DNA of 64,000 nucleotides from an uncultured Prevotellaceae bacterium (GTDB taxonomy: Bacteria; Bacteroidota; Bacteroidia; Bacteroidales; Bacteroidaceae), in the NCBI GenBank assembly GCA_902785945.1, contig CADAAR010000005.1:62001-126000 (forward strand), written 5' to 3'. Both the position numbers and the translations under genes were made by a program. Below the pieces are notes generated by a model that had not been told where the DNA came from, ran no database searches, and saw nothing but the letters and a program-made list of their open reading frames with translations. How positions within the stretch are numbered: the first letter of the stretch is position 1; each line of letters opens with the position of its first letter. This document shows, in pieces, positions 1-7,564 of this stretch.

Positions 1-195
1 CACAGGAATGGTCACACCCACATAGTCAGGGTAGATGTCAGGCCATATATCCATCTTGCTGACGTTCGTCGGCTTCGAGCTGCACGCCATCAGGCATACA
101 ACCAAGGAGAAAGCAAAGTAATGTCCCTTTAACTTCTCTTTCGCTCGAGCTTGCTCGCTTTGCTCGCAAAGAACTCCCCTTAATATCCCTTCCAT
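1..195 (-). CDS. N-terminus of a propeller-type lipoprotein, third copy (B3), partial
   Basis: The 5' end of a gene that continues beyond the window. Reading the minus strand from ATG at 193-195 gives a basic N-region, a hydrophobic stretch ending in a lipobox (CLMAC-SS), and then DIYPDYVGVTIPV. That last segment matches the post-signal segment of the lipoproteins at 3165-4652 (IYPDYLGVTIPL) and 6046-7557 (IFPDYCNVTVPY), so this is a third member of the same family. The start lies 4 bp downstream of the stop of the membrane protein at 200-1408, repeating the A-then-B gene order. A GC-rich GAGC-repeat (138-171) sits in frame between the ATG and the hydrophobic core and lengthens the signal peptide N-region. 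The CxxCH region lies outside the window, so heme binding of this copy cannot be checked. Confidence 0.75.
   Translation of the reverse strand, partial: MEGILRGVLCEQSEQARAKEKLKGHYFAFSLVVCLMACSSKPTNVSKMDIWPDIYPDYVGVTIPV
138..171. repeat. Short GC-rich repeat inside a signal peptide coding region
   Basis: A 34-bp stretch in which GCTCG recurs four times at 9-10 bp spacing; the outer ends (CTTTCG and CGCAAAG) are nearly complementary. It is translated on the minus strand as a short polar CEQSEQARAKE segment ahead of the lipoprotein hydrophobic core. It looks like an inserted repeat rather than conserved protein sequence. Confidence 0.5.
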
Positions 196-199
196 TCCT

Positions 200-1408
200 T
201 TAATAGAACAACATATCTTCTTCATTGTCATAAATCTCCTTCATTTGATAGAAAACCGGATTCTCCTTGAGTAACTCAGGATTCTTCGCCATCTCTTTCA
301 TCTTACCAGCCCAGCCCCGATAAAACAGCGTTTGTTCCAAAAGGAAAATATACTTCAGGGCCACTTTCGGATTACCAGTGACGAGATTCGTTTCCACCAG
401 TTGCTGCAAGGCCCTGGCACTCTTATTATGATTAGGTATAGCCTCCATAGCCTCGAAAGCGGCACGCTGAGCCATATTCGCCATACCTATCGGCATGCAG
501 AACTCACTCATCAGAAAGGCCGAAGGAATATTACACAGGGCACGCTGATCCAGATTGATGCGTGACAAGACATCCTGTTGTCCGATGCGCTGCTCCTGCC
601 ACATCACAATCAGCACGGCATTATGGACAGACAACGATGTTGAGCCTTTCTTATTGAACTTCTCGATCATCTCGTCCCAACGCTGCTGACGCATCAGCAT
701 GTCGTATTCCATATCGTCGAAAGAACCCAAGCACTCCTTATCCCAATAATAATCGATACCACGGGCAATCTGCTTCAGCGGATAGGGCGTCATCCACGCA
801 CTACCAACGACACAGAACGCCAGGAGAATCAGGAGGACAGGCTTCAGGAACATGCTGGCACCGCGACTGAACAGAAGATATACCGCCAGAATCACCACAG
901 CCGGTCCTAACAGCCAATAGCCGATGGGAATCATCACACAAGCCACGATCCATCGGATATTCTGCTTTTTCGGCAGCAGATTCATCAGCACCAACGTCAG
1001 CAGCACGGCGATGATCGGTGTCATCGGGATCTTCGGATTGCAGGCCAGATACCAAAGAATGGCCGAGGGCACGAAGCTCAACAGGTAACAGAGTGCTTGC
1101 CGTTTCTCACTTTTGATGAGCCGCCACGTCAATAACTGCACTGCTGCGAAGAGCACCGCATACCATAATGCCCCATAAACGGACTTGAAGAAAAACTGCA
1201 CTACAAACTCGCCCAGATATTGCGCCAGGCCTCCAGGCACAGCCAGCCTTTCCAGCAGATAATCAGTATTCCATAAGAATAATTGCATCTGTTCCCTCGC
1301 TGCCATCAGGAATGGCAGCTTGAACATCCAGAAGCAGAACACGGCGACAGCAAACACGGCCGTCAGTATCCACCGTCCATACGTTTCTATAATCGTCTTC
1401 GCTTTCAT
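200..1408 (-). CDS. Polytopic inner-membrane protein with short helical tail, third copy (A3)
   Basis: A protein of 402 residues if translated from ATG 1406-1408. A GTG three codons upstream (1415-1417) would lie only a few bases from the predicted transcription start, so the ATG is preferred. The N-terminal two thirds hold about six to eight hydrophobic segments; the C-terminal part is soluble and helical (TPR-like by eye). It shares with the proteins at 4649-6040 and 7565-9340 an N-terminal pattern of the type QLFLW..Y......PGG...YLGEFVVQFF, and the later phrase TNL..G....A.KYI..L..TLFYR.W. I believe the family is catalogued as DUF6057, from memory. It has its own -7 element and directly follows the terminator of the upstream gene. 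It is shorter at the C-terminus than its two paralogues. Function unknown. Confidence 0.8.
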   Translation of the reverse strand: MKAKTIIETYGRWILTAVFAVAVFCFWMFKLPFLMAAREQMQLFLWNTDYLLERLAVPGGLAQYLGEFVVQFFFKSVYGALWYAVLFAAVQLLTWRLIKSEKRQALCYLLSFVPSAILWYLACNPKIPMTPIIAVLLTLVLMNLLPKKQNIRWIVACVMIPIGYWLLGPAVVILAVYLLFSRGASMFLKPVLLILLAFCVVGSAWMTPYPLKQIARGIDYYWDKECLGSFDDMEYDMLMRQQRWDEMIEKFNKKGSTSLSVHNAVLIVMWQEQRIGQQDVLSRINLDQRALCNIPSAFLMSEFCMPIGMANMAQRAAFEAMEAIPNHNKSARALQQLVETNLVTGNPKVALKYIFLLEQTLFYRGWAGKMKEMAKNPELLKENPVFYQMKEIYDNEEDMLFY

Positions 1409-1427
1409 TGTTTTCACTTAGATTGTG

Positions 1428-1435
1428 CAAAGGTA
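1428..1435 (-). promoter_or_regulatory. -7 promoter element (TACCTTTG) for A3-B3
   Basis: The minus strand reads TACCTTTG, a match to the Bacteroidota TAnnTTTG element, 20 bp before the ATG at 1408. No convincing -33 TTTG was seen. It lies just downstream of the terminator hairpin of the preceding gene, so A3-B3 appear to form a separate unit. Confidence 0.55.
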
Positions 1436-1445
1436 TGAAAAAAAC

Positions 1446-1471
1446 GAGACATACGTATTGGCGTATGTCTC
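1446..1471 (-). terminator. Rho-independent terminator after the FISUMP-like gene
   Basis: A perfect 10-bp stem GAGACATACG/CGTATGTCTC with a 6-nt loop. On the minus strand it is followed by a run of T (gttttttt). It ends the transcript of the gene at 1517-3139. Confidence 0.8.
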
Positions 1472-1516
1472 ATATTCTTTTGTAGATGTAACAATCATTG
1501 AAACTTGCTACTCATG

Positions 1517-3139
1517 TTATGGACAAACTGCACGAATGGTCAGACCAGCATATCTGTCATACCACGATATGTTGGGCTGTCCCCAGAAAGAATCGATATT
1601 AAAGCAGGTGGCATGATTGTCGACGACACTCAAGTCTGATGTCCAGCAGTATATCTCATTTATCACTTTGGTAGTACCGGTATGGGGGAAATAGATATAG
1701 TTGCCATTAGGCCCTGTTGCTTTCATCAATGTACGGCCATATAGTCCCACATTCTCAAAAGTGCAATTGTCGATAAGCTCCTGGCACTCCTCAGTGGTAG
1801 GCATGCGCCAGTTGCCACCCATGAATGCGTGGGCTGCATCGTCCTCAAGGTCGAGCCGTGTCTTTCCGTCCACCTCGCCCCATTTGCTGTCAGTAACGTA
1901 TTTTGAGAACTTGCTGTAATCTCTGTTATCTTCATATACTTCCTTGCACAACAGATAACTCTCCCAGTCGTAATGCCCTTCTTTAGGAGTCAACTCGCCC
2001 CACGCGATGAAATAGCCGTTTTCATACTCTGTACGGGCTCCTAAGTTGGCCGATGCCCAGCGCACAGAAAGCCCGAGGTCCACAGCCTTGATGTCGCTGG
2101 CCTTGGGCAGGGGCTGCAAGTCAACCATAGCCAAGCGCAGGTTATGAGAGGCAAAGTTGATGGAATCCTGCAGTTGCTTGTTCACTTTGTTGATGACGCC
2201 CACATACTTGTTTGCGATCTGTCCGTCGTTTTCCTTGGCGAACGTTCTGATGTTTACGGCATGCTGGTATGCTTTATCGAGTGTCTGGTAACTGTCGTCG
2301 CTGTAGTCCGCCGCACTGGTTGTAGTAAGCCGTTCTCTGGCCTCCTCAATATTACGCTCAAGGACATTGTATTTCAGGAATATAGTGTCAGATTCTGCTT
2401 TCTTCTCTTTTACAGGACGTATGGGTAACCCAACGCATCGATTCTCTCCATTCAGAGATAAATCAGCCTCAAGAACAGTGACTTCAAAGTAACGCATCTG
2501 CATGCCTTGGACATCGGAACACCACAGTTTGGTATCGTAATCCCAAAATGTCAGTTCTTTGTCTCTCATCACGCCAGTGCTCGGAATGAATATCGAGTTA
2601 CCGTTAAGTCCTATCAGTTCGTAGCCATAAACGCCATTCCTCAAGGTGCCCCTTACTCTGCAAGCCAAAACGTCACGAGAAAACGAGTCTTGAAGACGAT
2701 TCACCTCTTCACTAGTCGGCATTCGCCATCCTTCTCCCAGCATCACCGTTGCTGCGTCATCCTCCGGCTGAAGATATTCAAAGTCAAACCTTCCGTTACT
2801 TTTCTTAAAATATTTGGAGAAAGACACATCTCTATAGGGGTCATTGATCACCCTTGTCCACTTGTATGTATCCCAGGAATAGTCCTCCTTTGGCGCCGTC
2901 TCACCCCACGCGAAGTAATAGCCTGAATCCTCAGGCTTCTTTGCGCCTAAATTCTTGGTGGCAAACATAATACCATCAAAACCGAGGTCCACGTAGTCGT
3001 CGTTTGTTTCATACATAGCCTCCTTGACAGTCCCTGGTTTCGGTTCTGGTTCTGGTTCGGGAACCACATCCTCATCCTTCTGACATGATACAAACATACA
3101 CATCATGAGAGATAAAAACAAATAAAAATAAATTTTCAT
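1517..3139 (-). CDS. Lipoprotein with two FISUMP-like domains and a helical spacer
   Basis: About 540 residues. The start is ATG 3137-3139, which begins a lipoprotein signal peptide (MKIYFYLFL...FVSCQKDED); the reading frame stays open upstream but has no signal there. A PEPEPEPK linker follows the acylated Cys. Two similar modules come next, each with VDLGxxxxWA/FAxxNLGA, a YFAWGE or YFIAWGE segment, DDAA...GWRMPT or GNWRMPT, and NGN.I..P.TG. These are signatures of the Fibrobacter succinogenes major-domain (FISUMP/Fib_succ_major) fold. Between them is a roughly 90-residue helical segment resembling a FIVAR repeat. The gene starts 25 bp after B2 stops and ends at a strong terminator, so it is probably the last gene of the A1-B1-A2-B2 operon. 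Probably surface exposed; ligand unknown. Confidence 0.75.
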   Translation of the reverse strand: MKIYFYLFLSLMMCMFVSCQKDEDVVPEPEPEPKPGTVKEAMYETNDDYVDLGFDGIMFATKNLGAKKPEDSGYYFAWGETAPKEDYSWDTYKWTRVINDPYRDVSFSKYFKKSNGRFDFEYLQPEDDAATVMLGEGWRMPTSEEVNRLQDSFSRDVLACRVRGTLRNGVYGYELIGLNGNSIFIPSTGVMRDKELTFWDYDTKLWCSDVQGMQMRYFEVTVLEADLSLNGENRCVGLPIRPVKEKKAESDTIFLKYNVLERNIEEARERLTTTSAADYSDDSYQTLDKAYQHAVNIRTFAKENDGQIANKYVGVINKVNKQLQDSINFASHNLRLAMVDLQPLPKASDIKAVDLGLSVRWASANLGARTEYENGYFIAWGELTPKEGHYDWESYLLCKEVYEDNRDYSKFSKYVTDSKWGEVDGKTRLDLEDDAAHAFMGGNWRMPTTEECQELIDNCTFENVGLYGRTLMKATGPNGNYIYFPHTGTTKVINEIYCWTSDLSVVDNHATCFNIDSFWGQPNISWYDRYAGLTIRAVCP

Positions 3140-3164
3140 GTTATTGATTAAATTACATTTTTCG

Positions 3165-4652
3165 TTATTTGCGCACGCCAAAATCCTTGCGAGAAGGATC
3201 ATTAATGATGCGACTTGCCTTACGACCATCGAAGTTTGTAGGACAAATGATGAACTCAGGCACATTGAAGCTTAGGAAACGGTCGCGATAAAATCGACGC
3301 GGATTGCGTTGTGGCAACATAAAGGCCTTAGTGACATTCCCCTTGGCATCAACATGACAGAAATAGGGTCGCGTGAAAAGGCCGTCGTCGCGACGGGAAC
3401 TCAATACCAGCCATCGGGAGTTTGCGCTCCAGTTATGGAACGATTCTGTATCTCCGGAGTTAGCCCCTGCCATGGGACGGTTCTCTCCTGTAGAGAGGTC
3501 GAGCAGCCAGAGATCGGCCTCATGATGCCAGATGCTGAACTGTCCGTAGTCGGAGAGTGTGTAGCAAAGGAAATGTCCGTCGTAAGAGGGACGGGGGAAG
3601 GATACTGACTTATGCTGAGACTGGGCATCGACGATGGTGTCTATACGATTGCCGAACTGACCCGATGCAGGATCGAAATCGATACGACAGAGATTGTAGC
3701 GGATTGAATCGAGCTGATAACTGCCTTCAGGGAGGGCGCGGGCTGCACAGAAATAGAGCGAACGCCCGTCAGCAGAGAATACGGGGAAGGTCTCATAGAT
3801 GGAGTCCTGCTTGAGCAGGGGCGAGAGCAACAGTTCGTTTTTCTCGACATCATAGACCTGAAGGTCGGATGCGGTATCAAAGACCTCAATACGGTTGCTG
3901 TCAGCACTGTGGAAGAGCTGGCTCGTGGCATTGGTAGAATAGGCGATATAGCGGCCCGAGGGATGCCAGTAAGGATAGACACAGAAACCAAGCGTCTGAT
4001 CGGTCTTGGTATTGTAGGCAGCAACAGGACCATCGTTGTGACGTAGCAGAGTAGCACCATGCGGGCCACGGATATGAAGGCTCATATCAGCAGGATTACC
4101 ACGATTGAAACTGTGGCAGTTGACGCAGCCTTCGAACTGTGTGTTCTCTATCAGCGCACGCTCGTCGAACGAGGAGAGGTCACGTTCATAGATGCCCATC
4201 TTGCTCCAAACCTCGTAGCCCGGCGCAATGAGACGATAGCAGAGACCGTAGTCAATGCTGTCTGGGCTGACATAGACAGAGAAAGGACTATAGGTGTGCC
4301 AGCCATCGTCATATTTAGCAGAAACGGTGACGCTGAGCGAGTCCCCTTGGTTCTGAGCAAGCAGCGCATGCCAGTCGTCGATGTCGAAGTCAACGGATTC
4401 CTCACCCTGACTGTGCAGGCTATTTCCATGACGATCTGTAATGACAGCATCAATGCACAATGCCGTCTCATCTGCCATATTAAAGCAGAGCGGAGCAATG
4501 TTCAGGGGTATAGTAACACCGAGGTAGTCAGGATATATCTGGGGTTGCTGAGCCTCCTGCTTGGTATCGCTGACGGTCTCCGTGCAAGATGCCAACATCC
4601 AACACCCAACACCTAACACCCAACACCTCATTATATTCAGGATCTTCTTCAT
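3165..4652 (-). CDS. Lipoprotein with CxxCH heme motif and TolB-like beta-propeller (B2)
   Basis: 495 residues. A lipoprotein signal (acylated Cys about residue 23) is followed by IYPDYLGVTIPLNIAPL, a roughly 100-residue beta-rich domain, and then CVNCH at residues 176-180, a c-type heme attachment motif. The remainder contains repeated blades of the type YPYWHPSGRYIAYSTN, FPVFSADGRSLYFC and FHNWSANSRWLVLSSRR, typical of TolB/PD40 propellers. Export would allow heme attachment in the periplasm. The start overlaps the stop of the membrane protein A2 by 4 bp (ATGA), implying translational coupling. The signal peptide coding region contains a 7-bp tandem repeat (4593-4627). A haem-binding role is inferred from the motif, its export and its conservation in B1. 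Confidence 0.8.
   Translation of the reverse strand: MKKILNIMRCWVLGVGCWMLASCTETVSDTKQEAQQPQIYPDYLGVTIPLNIAPLCFNMADETALCIDAVITDRHGNSLHSQGEESVDFDIDDWHALLAQNQGDSLSVTVSAKYDDGWHTYSPFSVYVSPDSIDYGLCYRLIAPGYEVWSKMGIYERDLSSFDERALIENTQFEGCVNCHSFNRGNPADMSLHIRGPHGATLLRHNDGPVAAYNTKTDQTLGFCVYPYWHPSGRYIAYSTNATSQLFHSADSNRIEVFDTASDLQVYDVEKNELLLSPLLKQDSIYETFPVFSADGRSLYFCAARALPEGSYQLDSIRYNLCRIDFDPASGQFGNRIDTIVDAQSQHKSVSFPRPSYDGHFLCYTLSDYGQFSIWHHEADLWLLDLSTGENRPMAGANSGDTESFHNWSANSRWLVLSSRRDDGLFTRPYFCHVDAKGNVTKAFMLPQRNPRRFYRDRFLSFNVPEFIICPTNFDGRKASRIINDPSRKDFGVRK
4593..4627. repeat. Heptanucleotide tandem repeat, five units
   Basis: Five consecutive 7-bp units: CAACATC, CAACACC, CAACACC, TAACACC, CAACACC. On the coding strand this gives CWVLGVGCW in the hydrophobic core of the B2 signal peptide. 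The same 7-bp architecture with other unit sequences occurs at 5374-5401, 50318-50345 and 57600-57627. Confidence 0.85.
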
Positions 4653-6040
4653 TGCTCTTTGGAAATGATGCGGTTATATCTTTCTTGATCGCCTGTCAGC
4701 ATACAATATGCCAGCAGATACTGATAGGCCATACGGTTGTCTGTATTCCTGTAGTAGAGACTTTCGAGCATCTCTGGCGTCACATGGTCGCTGAAATAGA
4801 AGTCCTCGTTATAGGCGCACTGGCGCAGGCGTCCGTATTCAGAATGACTGTCGATGGCCTTCTCATTCCCCAGCAATGGCAGGGTCTCGTTGGCCCATTC
4901 ACGATAGAAAAGGGTCTTCTGCAGAGCCATCAGATATTTGCGAGCCACTTCATACTGGCCGTTGATGAGGTTGGTCTGTGCCAGCCGTTTGTAGCATCTG
5001 CCACTTTTCTGGAAGTCGAGGATGGCTTCCTGGGCCTCAAATACCGTACGCTGGGCGACATTAATCATACCCAGTTGATAGAAGGCCTCGGCAGTAGGCA
5101 TAGGACTGGTAGCATCTTCCTTTACATCGGGCAAAAGACCATGAATGCTGTTCTGATTATAGTCGAACATATGCTCCAGAAGCATGCCACGCATCGCCAA
5201 AGCCAGATTCTGTACCGTCACACCGATCTGGTTATTAGGCTTTTCTACGTTGACAGTCTCAAGGATGCGGTTCCATTGCTGGTGGCAGGCCATGAAGTCA
5301 TACTGCATCACCTTTTCCGCCTTGAAATTAGCATTCTTCCAGACGAGAACGCCCATGACGATTGCAACAAGGAGGTAAGAGGTAAGAGGTAAGAGGTAAG
5401 AAGAATGCTTCAAGTGATGACGGATTAGGAGCGTCATTCCCACAATTACAAAGGCAGAAAATGCTGCAGCCCATAGCAGCCATGGAAATACTGTCGGATA
5501 ACGATGGTAATGGATACCCAGCCACAGGTTATCGATAGGTATCGGGAAGCATACAGGCCCCACCAGAATATACAATATAGGAATAGCGACAATAAGCAGA
5601 ACATGTCGTACCCAACCTTTTGTCAGTTTGACGATAACCCAAGCTATGAGCAGCGAGAGCAGGACAGCCCAGACGCCACTCAGCAACGCATTCTCGTCGA
5701 GCAGGAAGAACCAGAGCAGGAACGAAGGCACGAAGCTCAGACCGTATGTCCATCCTTCATGATTCCTGAATAGACAAAGCGTCAGAAGCTGCTCCGCTGA
5801 GAGCAGAAGTGCAATAATAGCTGCTCCCACCCAGGCAAAAAGAAAGAACTGTGTACAGAAACGTCCCAACAGATCGGCCACACCACCAGGCTGCTTCACA
5901 ACATCCCACACATAGGTGCTGTCGAAGAGGAAAAGCTGATACTGCTCCTGATAATGCAGGTGATGCGGATAGGCCAGTCCGAAAAAGAGAAAGACCGCTA
6001 CAGCGAAAAGAAGTGTATATATAAGATGTAAATACTTCAT
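4649..6040 (-). CDS. Polytopic inner-membrane protein with helical TPR-like tail (A2)
   Basis: 463 residues. Hydrophobic segments at about 5-22, 64-90, 99-114, 121-139, 146-163, 186-206 and 222-234 are followed by a soluble helical region (about 240-463). Shared family phrases include QLFLFD..YV......PGG.ADLLGRFCTQFF near the N-terminus and A...L.LIN..YEVA.KYL..L..TLFYREWA in the tail. It starts 5 bp after the stop of B1 and its stop overlaps the start of B2, so it belongs to one tight operon. Four copies of a 7-bp repeat encode SYLLPLTSYLL at residues 213-223, just before or within the last membrane segment. The role is unknown; the strict pairing with a heme-motif lipoprotein suggests a joint function. 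Confidence 0.8.
   Translation of the reverse strand: MKYLHLIYTLLFAVAVFLFFGLAYPHHLHYQEQYQLFLFDSTYVWDVVKQPGGVADLLGRFCTQFFLFAWVGAAIIALLLSAEQLLTLCLFRNHEGWTYGLSFVPSFLLWFFLLDENALLSGVWAVLLSLLIAWVIVKLTKGWVRHVLLIVAIPILYILVGPVCFPIPIDNLWLGIHYHRYPTVFPWLLWAAAFSAFVIVGMTLLIRHHLKHSSYLLPLTSYLLVAIVMGVLVWKNANFKAEKVMQYDFMACHQQWNRILETVNVEKPNNQIGVTVQNLALAMRGMLLEHMFDYNQNSIHGLLPDVKEDATSPMPTAEAFYQLGMINVAQRTVFEAQEAILDFQKSGRCYKRLAQTNLINGQYEVARKYLMALQKTLFYREWANETLPLLGNEKAIDSHSEYGRLRQCAYNEDFYFSDHVTPEMLESLYYRNTDNRMAYQYLLAYCMLTGDQERYNRIISKEQ
5374..5401. repeat. Heptanucleotide tandem repeat, four exact units
   Basis: Four perfect copies of GGTAAGA on the + strand, inside the membrane protein gene read on the minus strand. 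A 7-bp unit encodes the same seven-residue peptide in every frame, so only the strand matters for keeping the frame open. The opposite strand contains TAA stops. Confidence 0.9.
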
Positions 6041-6045
6041 CTGAA

Positions 6046-7557
6046 CTATTTGTCAAACACCTTACTGAACTCGTCGACACTGATCTTGACAGGTTCCACC
6101 ATAAACTCAGGACGGTTATAGCTCTTCAGAAGGAAGGTATTGTATTCCGGATCTTCCTGTGGCATCATAAAGGCCTTCTCCACTTTTCCATCGTGGAAAT
6201 AAGAGAAATAGACACGACAGAAGTTACCATCTTCGCGACGACTGGCAATCATGATCCAATGTCCGTTGCTCGACCAGCTTGGATAGCTATCAGGACGACC
6301 CTCGTAGTTCAGGTTTGTCAGATCGAGGAACGACGGAGACGATTGATGCTCACCATCGCCTATTTCATCCACCGGTATACAGGCGATATCACCATCATTA
6401 TGTCTGATATGGAAACAGCCATACTGTCCCAAGGCAAAGAGCAGATAGCACCCATCGGGACTGACACGTGGCAAGGTAACACTCTTGTCATTCGATGCAG
6501 CATCATACACCAGTTCCTCTTCACCAAAGCCATGCGTTGCCAGATCAAACGAACGACGATAGAGGTTGTATTGCACCTTCGGATAGGTGGTTCTGATATC
6601 CTGGTCGCTCATCTCTTCAGGAAGGGGCACAGACTTACAGTAATAGAGGTATTTGCCATCAGGCGACCACGTAGGATACACCTCCAGAAGCGTGGAATCG
6701 TTGCTGACAACCTGCACCGAATCAGTCTCCACATCATAGAGAATCAGGTCGCTGGCCAGATCGTATACCTCAAGTCTGTTGGGATTTAGCGTGTGGAATC
6801 CCTGACGTGTCAGGTTGGTGGAGAAAGCCACGAGTTTGGCAGTGGGATGCCATGAGGGATAGACACCAGAAGAGATAGTATAGTCGCGCTTCAGATTGAC
6901 TCTTGAAACCTTGCCATCGTTCACAATCACAGTACCAGCATTAGAGAGACGCACATGAAAGAGCATATTGTCGGTCTTATAGTTCTGATAGCTGTGGCAG
7001 TTGATACACTGACCTTTTGCCCTGTCATTCATGGTAATCTCGTTGTTGAAGATCTGTGTCTCTTCAAACGAGGTGAGGTTGCGCTGGGCTATCTCCATAT
7101 AAGTCCATGCCACATATGAGGGTTCAATCAGGCGATACGACACATATTCGTCGATAGGCTCCTCGGCCACACGTATTTCAAACGGGTTGAACGACAGCCA
7201 TTCTCCCGCTTTCTGGCCCCAGACCTCAACCTTGATGCATTTGCCTTTTGAGACATCGAGCATGGCATGCCATTCATCCTCAGGGATCTGCACCTTCACA
7301 CCATCACCGTAGGTCTGTTGCTGGCCATCGGGCGTGGTGATACGTGCCACACACGCCTCAAATTCATCTATAGGGAGCATGAAATTGAGGGGTGCAATAT
7401 TATAAGGCACCGTGACATTACAATAATCGGGAAAAATGGCAGGCAGGCTCTTGGCCTCTTTACTTGAAGAGGGGACATCGGGGTGATTTACACACGATGA
7501 CAAGAGCAGTACAACAGCTACTAGAAGCTGAATATAGGGATGGATATATCTTTTCAT
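6046..7557 (-). CDS. Lipoprotein with CxxCH heme motif and TolB-like beta-propeller (B1)
   Basis: 503 residues from ATG 7555-7557, chosen because it begins a lipoprotein signal (acylated Cys about residue 22) and lies 7 bp after the stop of A1; the open frame upstream overlaps A1. It has the same layout as B2: IFPDYCNVTVPYNIAPL, a beta-rich domain, CINCH at about residues 184-188, then propeller blades (YPSWHPTAKLVAFSTN, YPTWSPDGKYLYYC, YPSWSSNGHWIMIASRR). The block GVYPSWHP.....AFSTNL, the phrase LDVYD/EVYDLASDL.LYDVE and RPEFMV near the end align with B2. Probably a periplasmic or surface c-type monoheme protein with a propeller; partner and substrate unknown. It ends 5 bp before A2. Confidence 0.8.
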   Translation of the reverse strand: MKRYIHPYIQLLVAVVLLLSSCVNHPDVPSSSKEAKSLPAIFPDYCNVTVPYNIAPLNFMLPIDEFEACVARITTPDGQQQTYGDGVKVQIPEDEWHAMLDVSKGKCIKVEVWGQKAGEWLSFNPFEIRVAEEPIDEYVSYRLIEPSYVAWTYMEIAQRNLTSFEETQIFNNEITMNDRAKGQCINCHSYQNYKTDNMLFHVRLSNAGTVIVNDGKVSRVNLKRDYTISSGVYPSWHPTAKLVAFSTNLTRQGFHTLNPNRLEVYDLASDLILYDVETDSVQVVSNDSTLLEVYPTWSPDGKYLYYCKSVPLPEEMSDQDIRTTYPKVQYNLYRRSFDLATHGFGEEELVYDAASNDKSVTLPRVSPDGCYLLFALGQYGCFHIRHNDGDIACIPVDEIGDGEHQSSPSFLDLTNLNYEGRPDSYPSWSSNGHWIMIASRREDGNFCRVYFSYFHDGKVEKAFMMPQEDPEYNTFLLKSYNRPEFMVEPVKISVDEFSKVFDK

Positions 7558-7564
7558 TGTTTTC

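Noticed and set aside
1415-1417. GTG start for the membrane protein A3
   Set aside because: It lies only a few bases after the predicted transcription start; ATG at 1406-1408 leaves a plausible leader.
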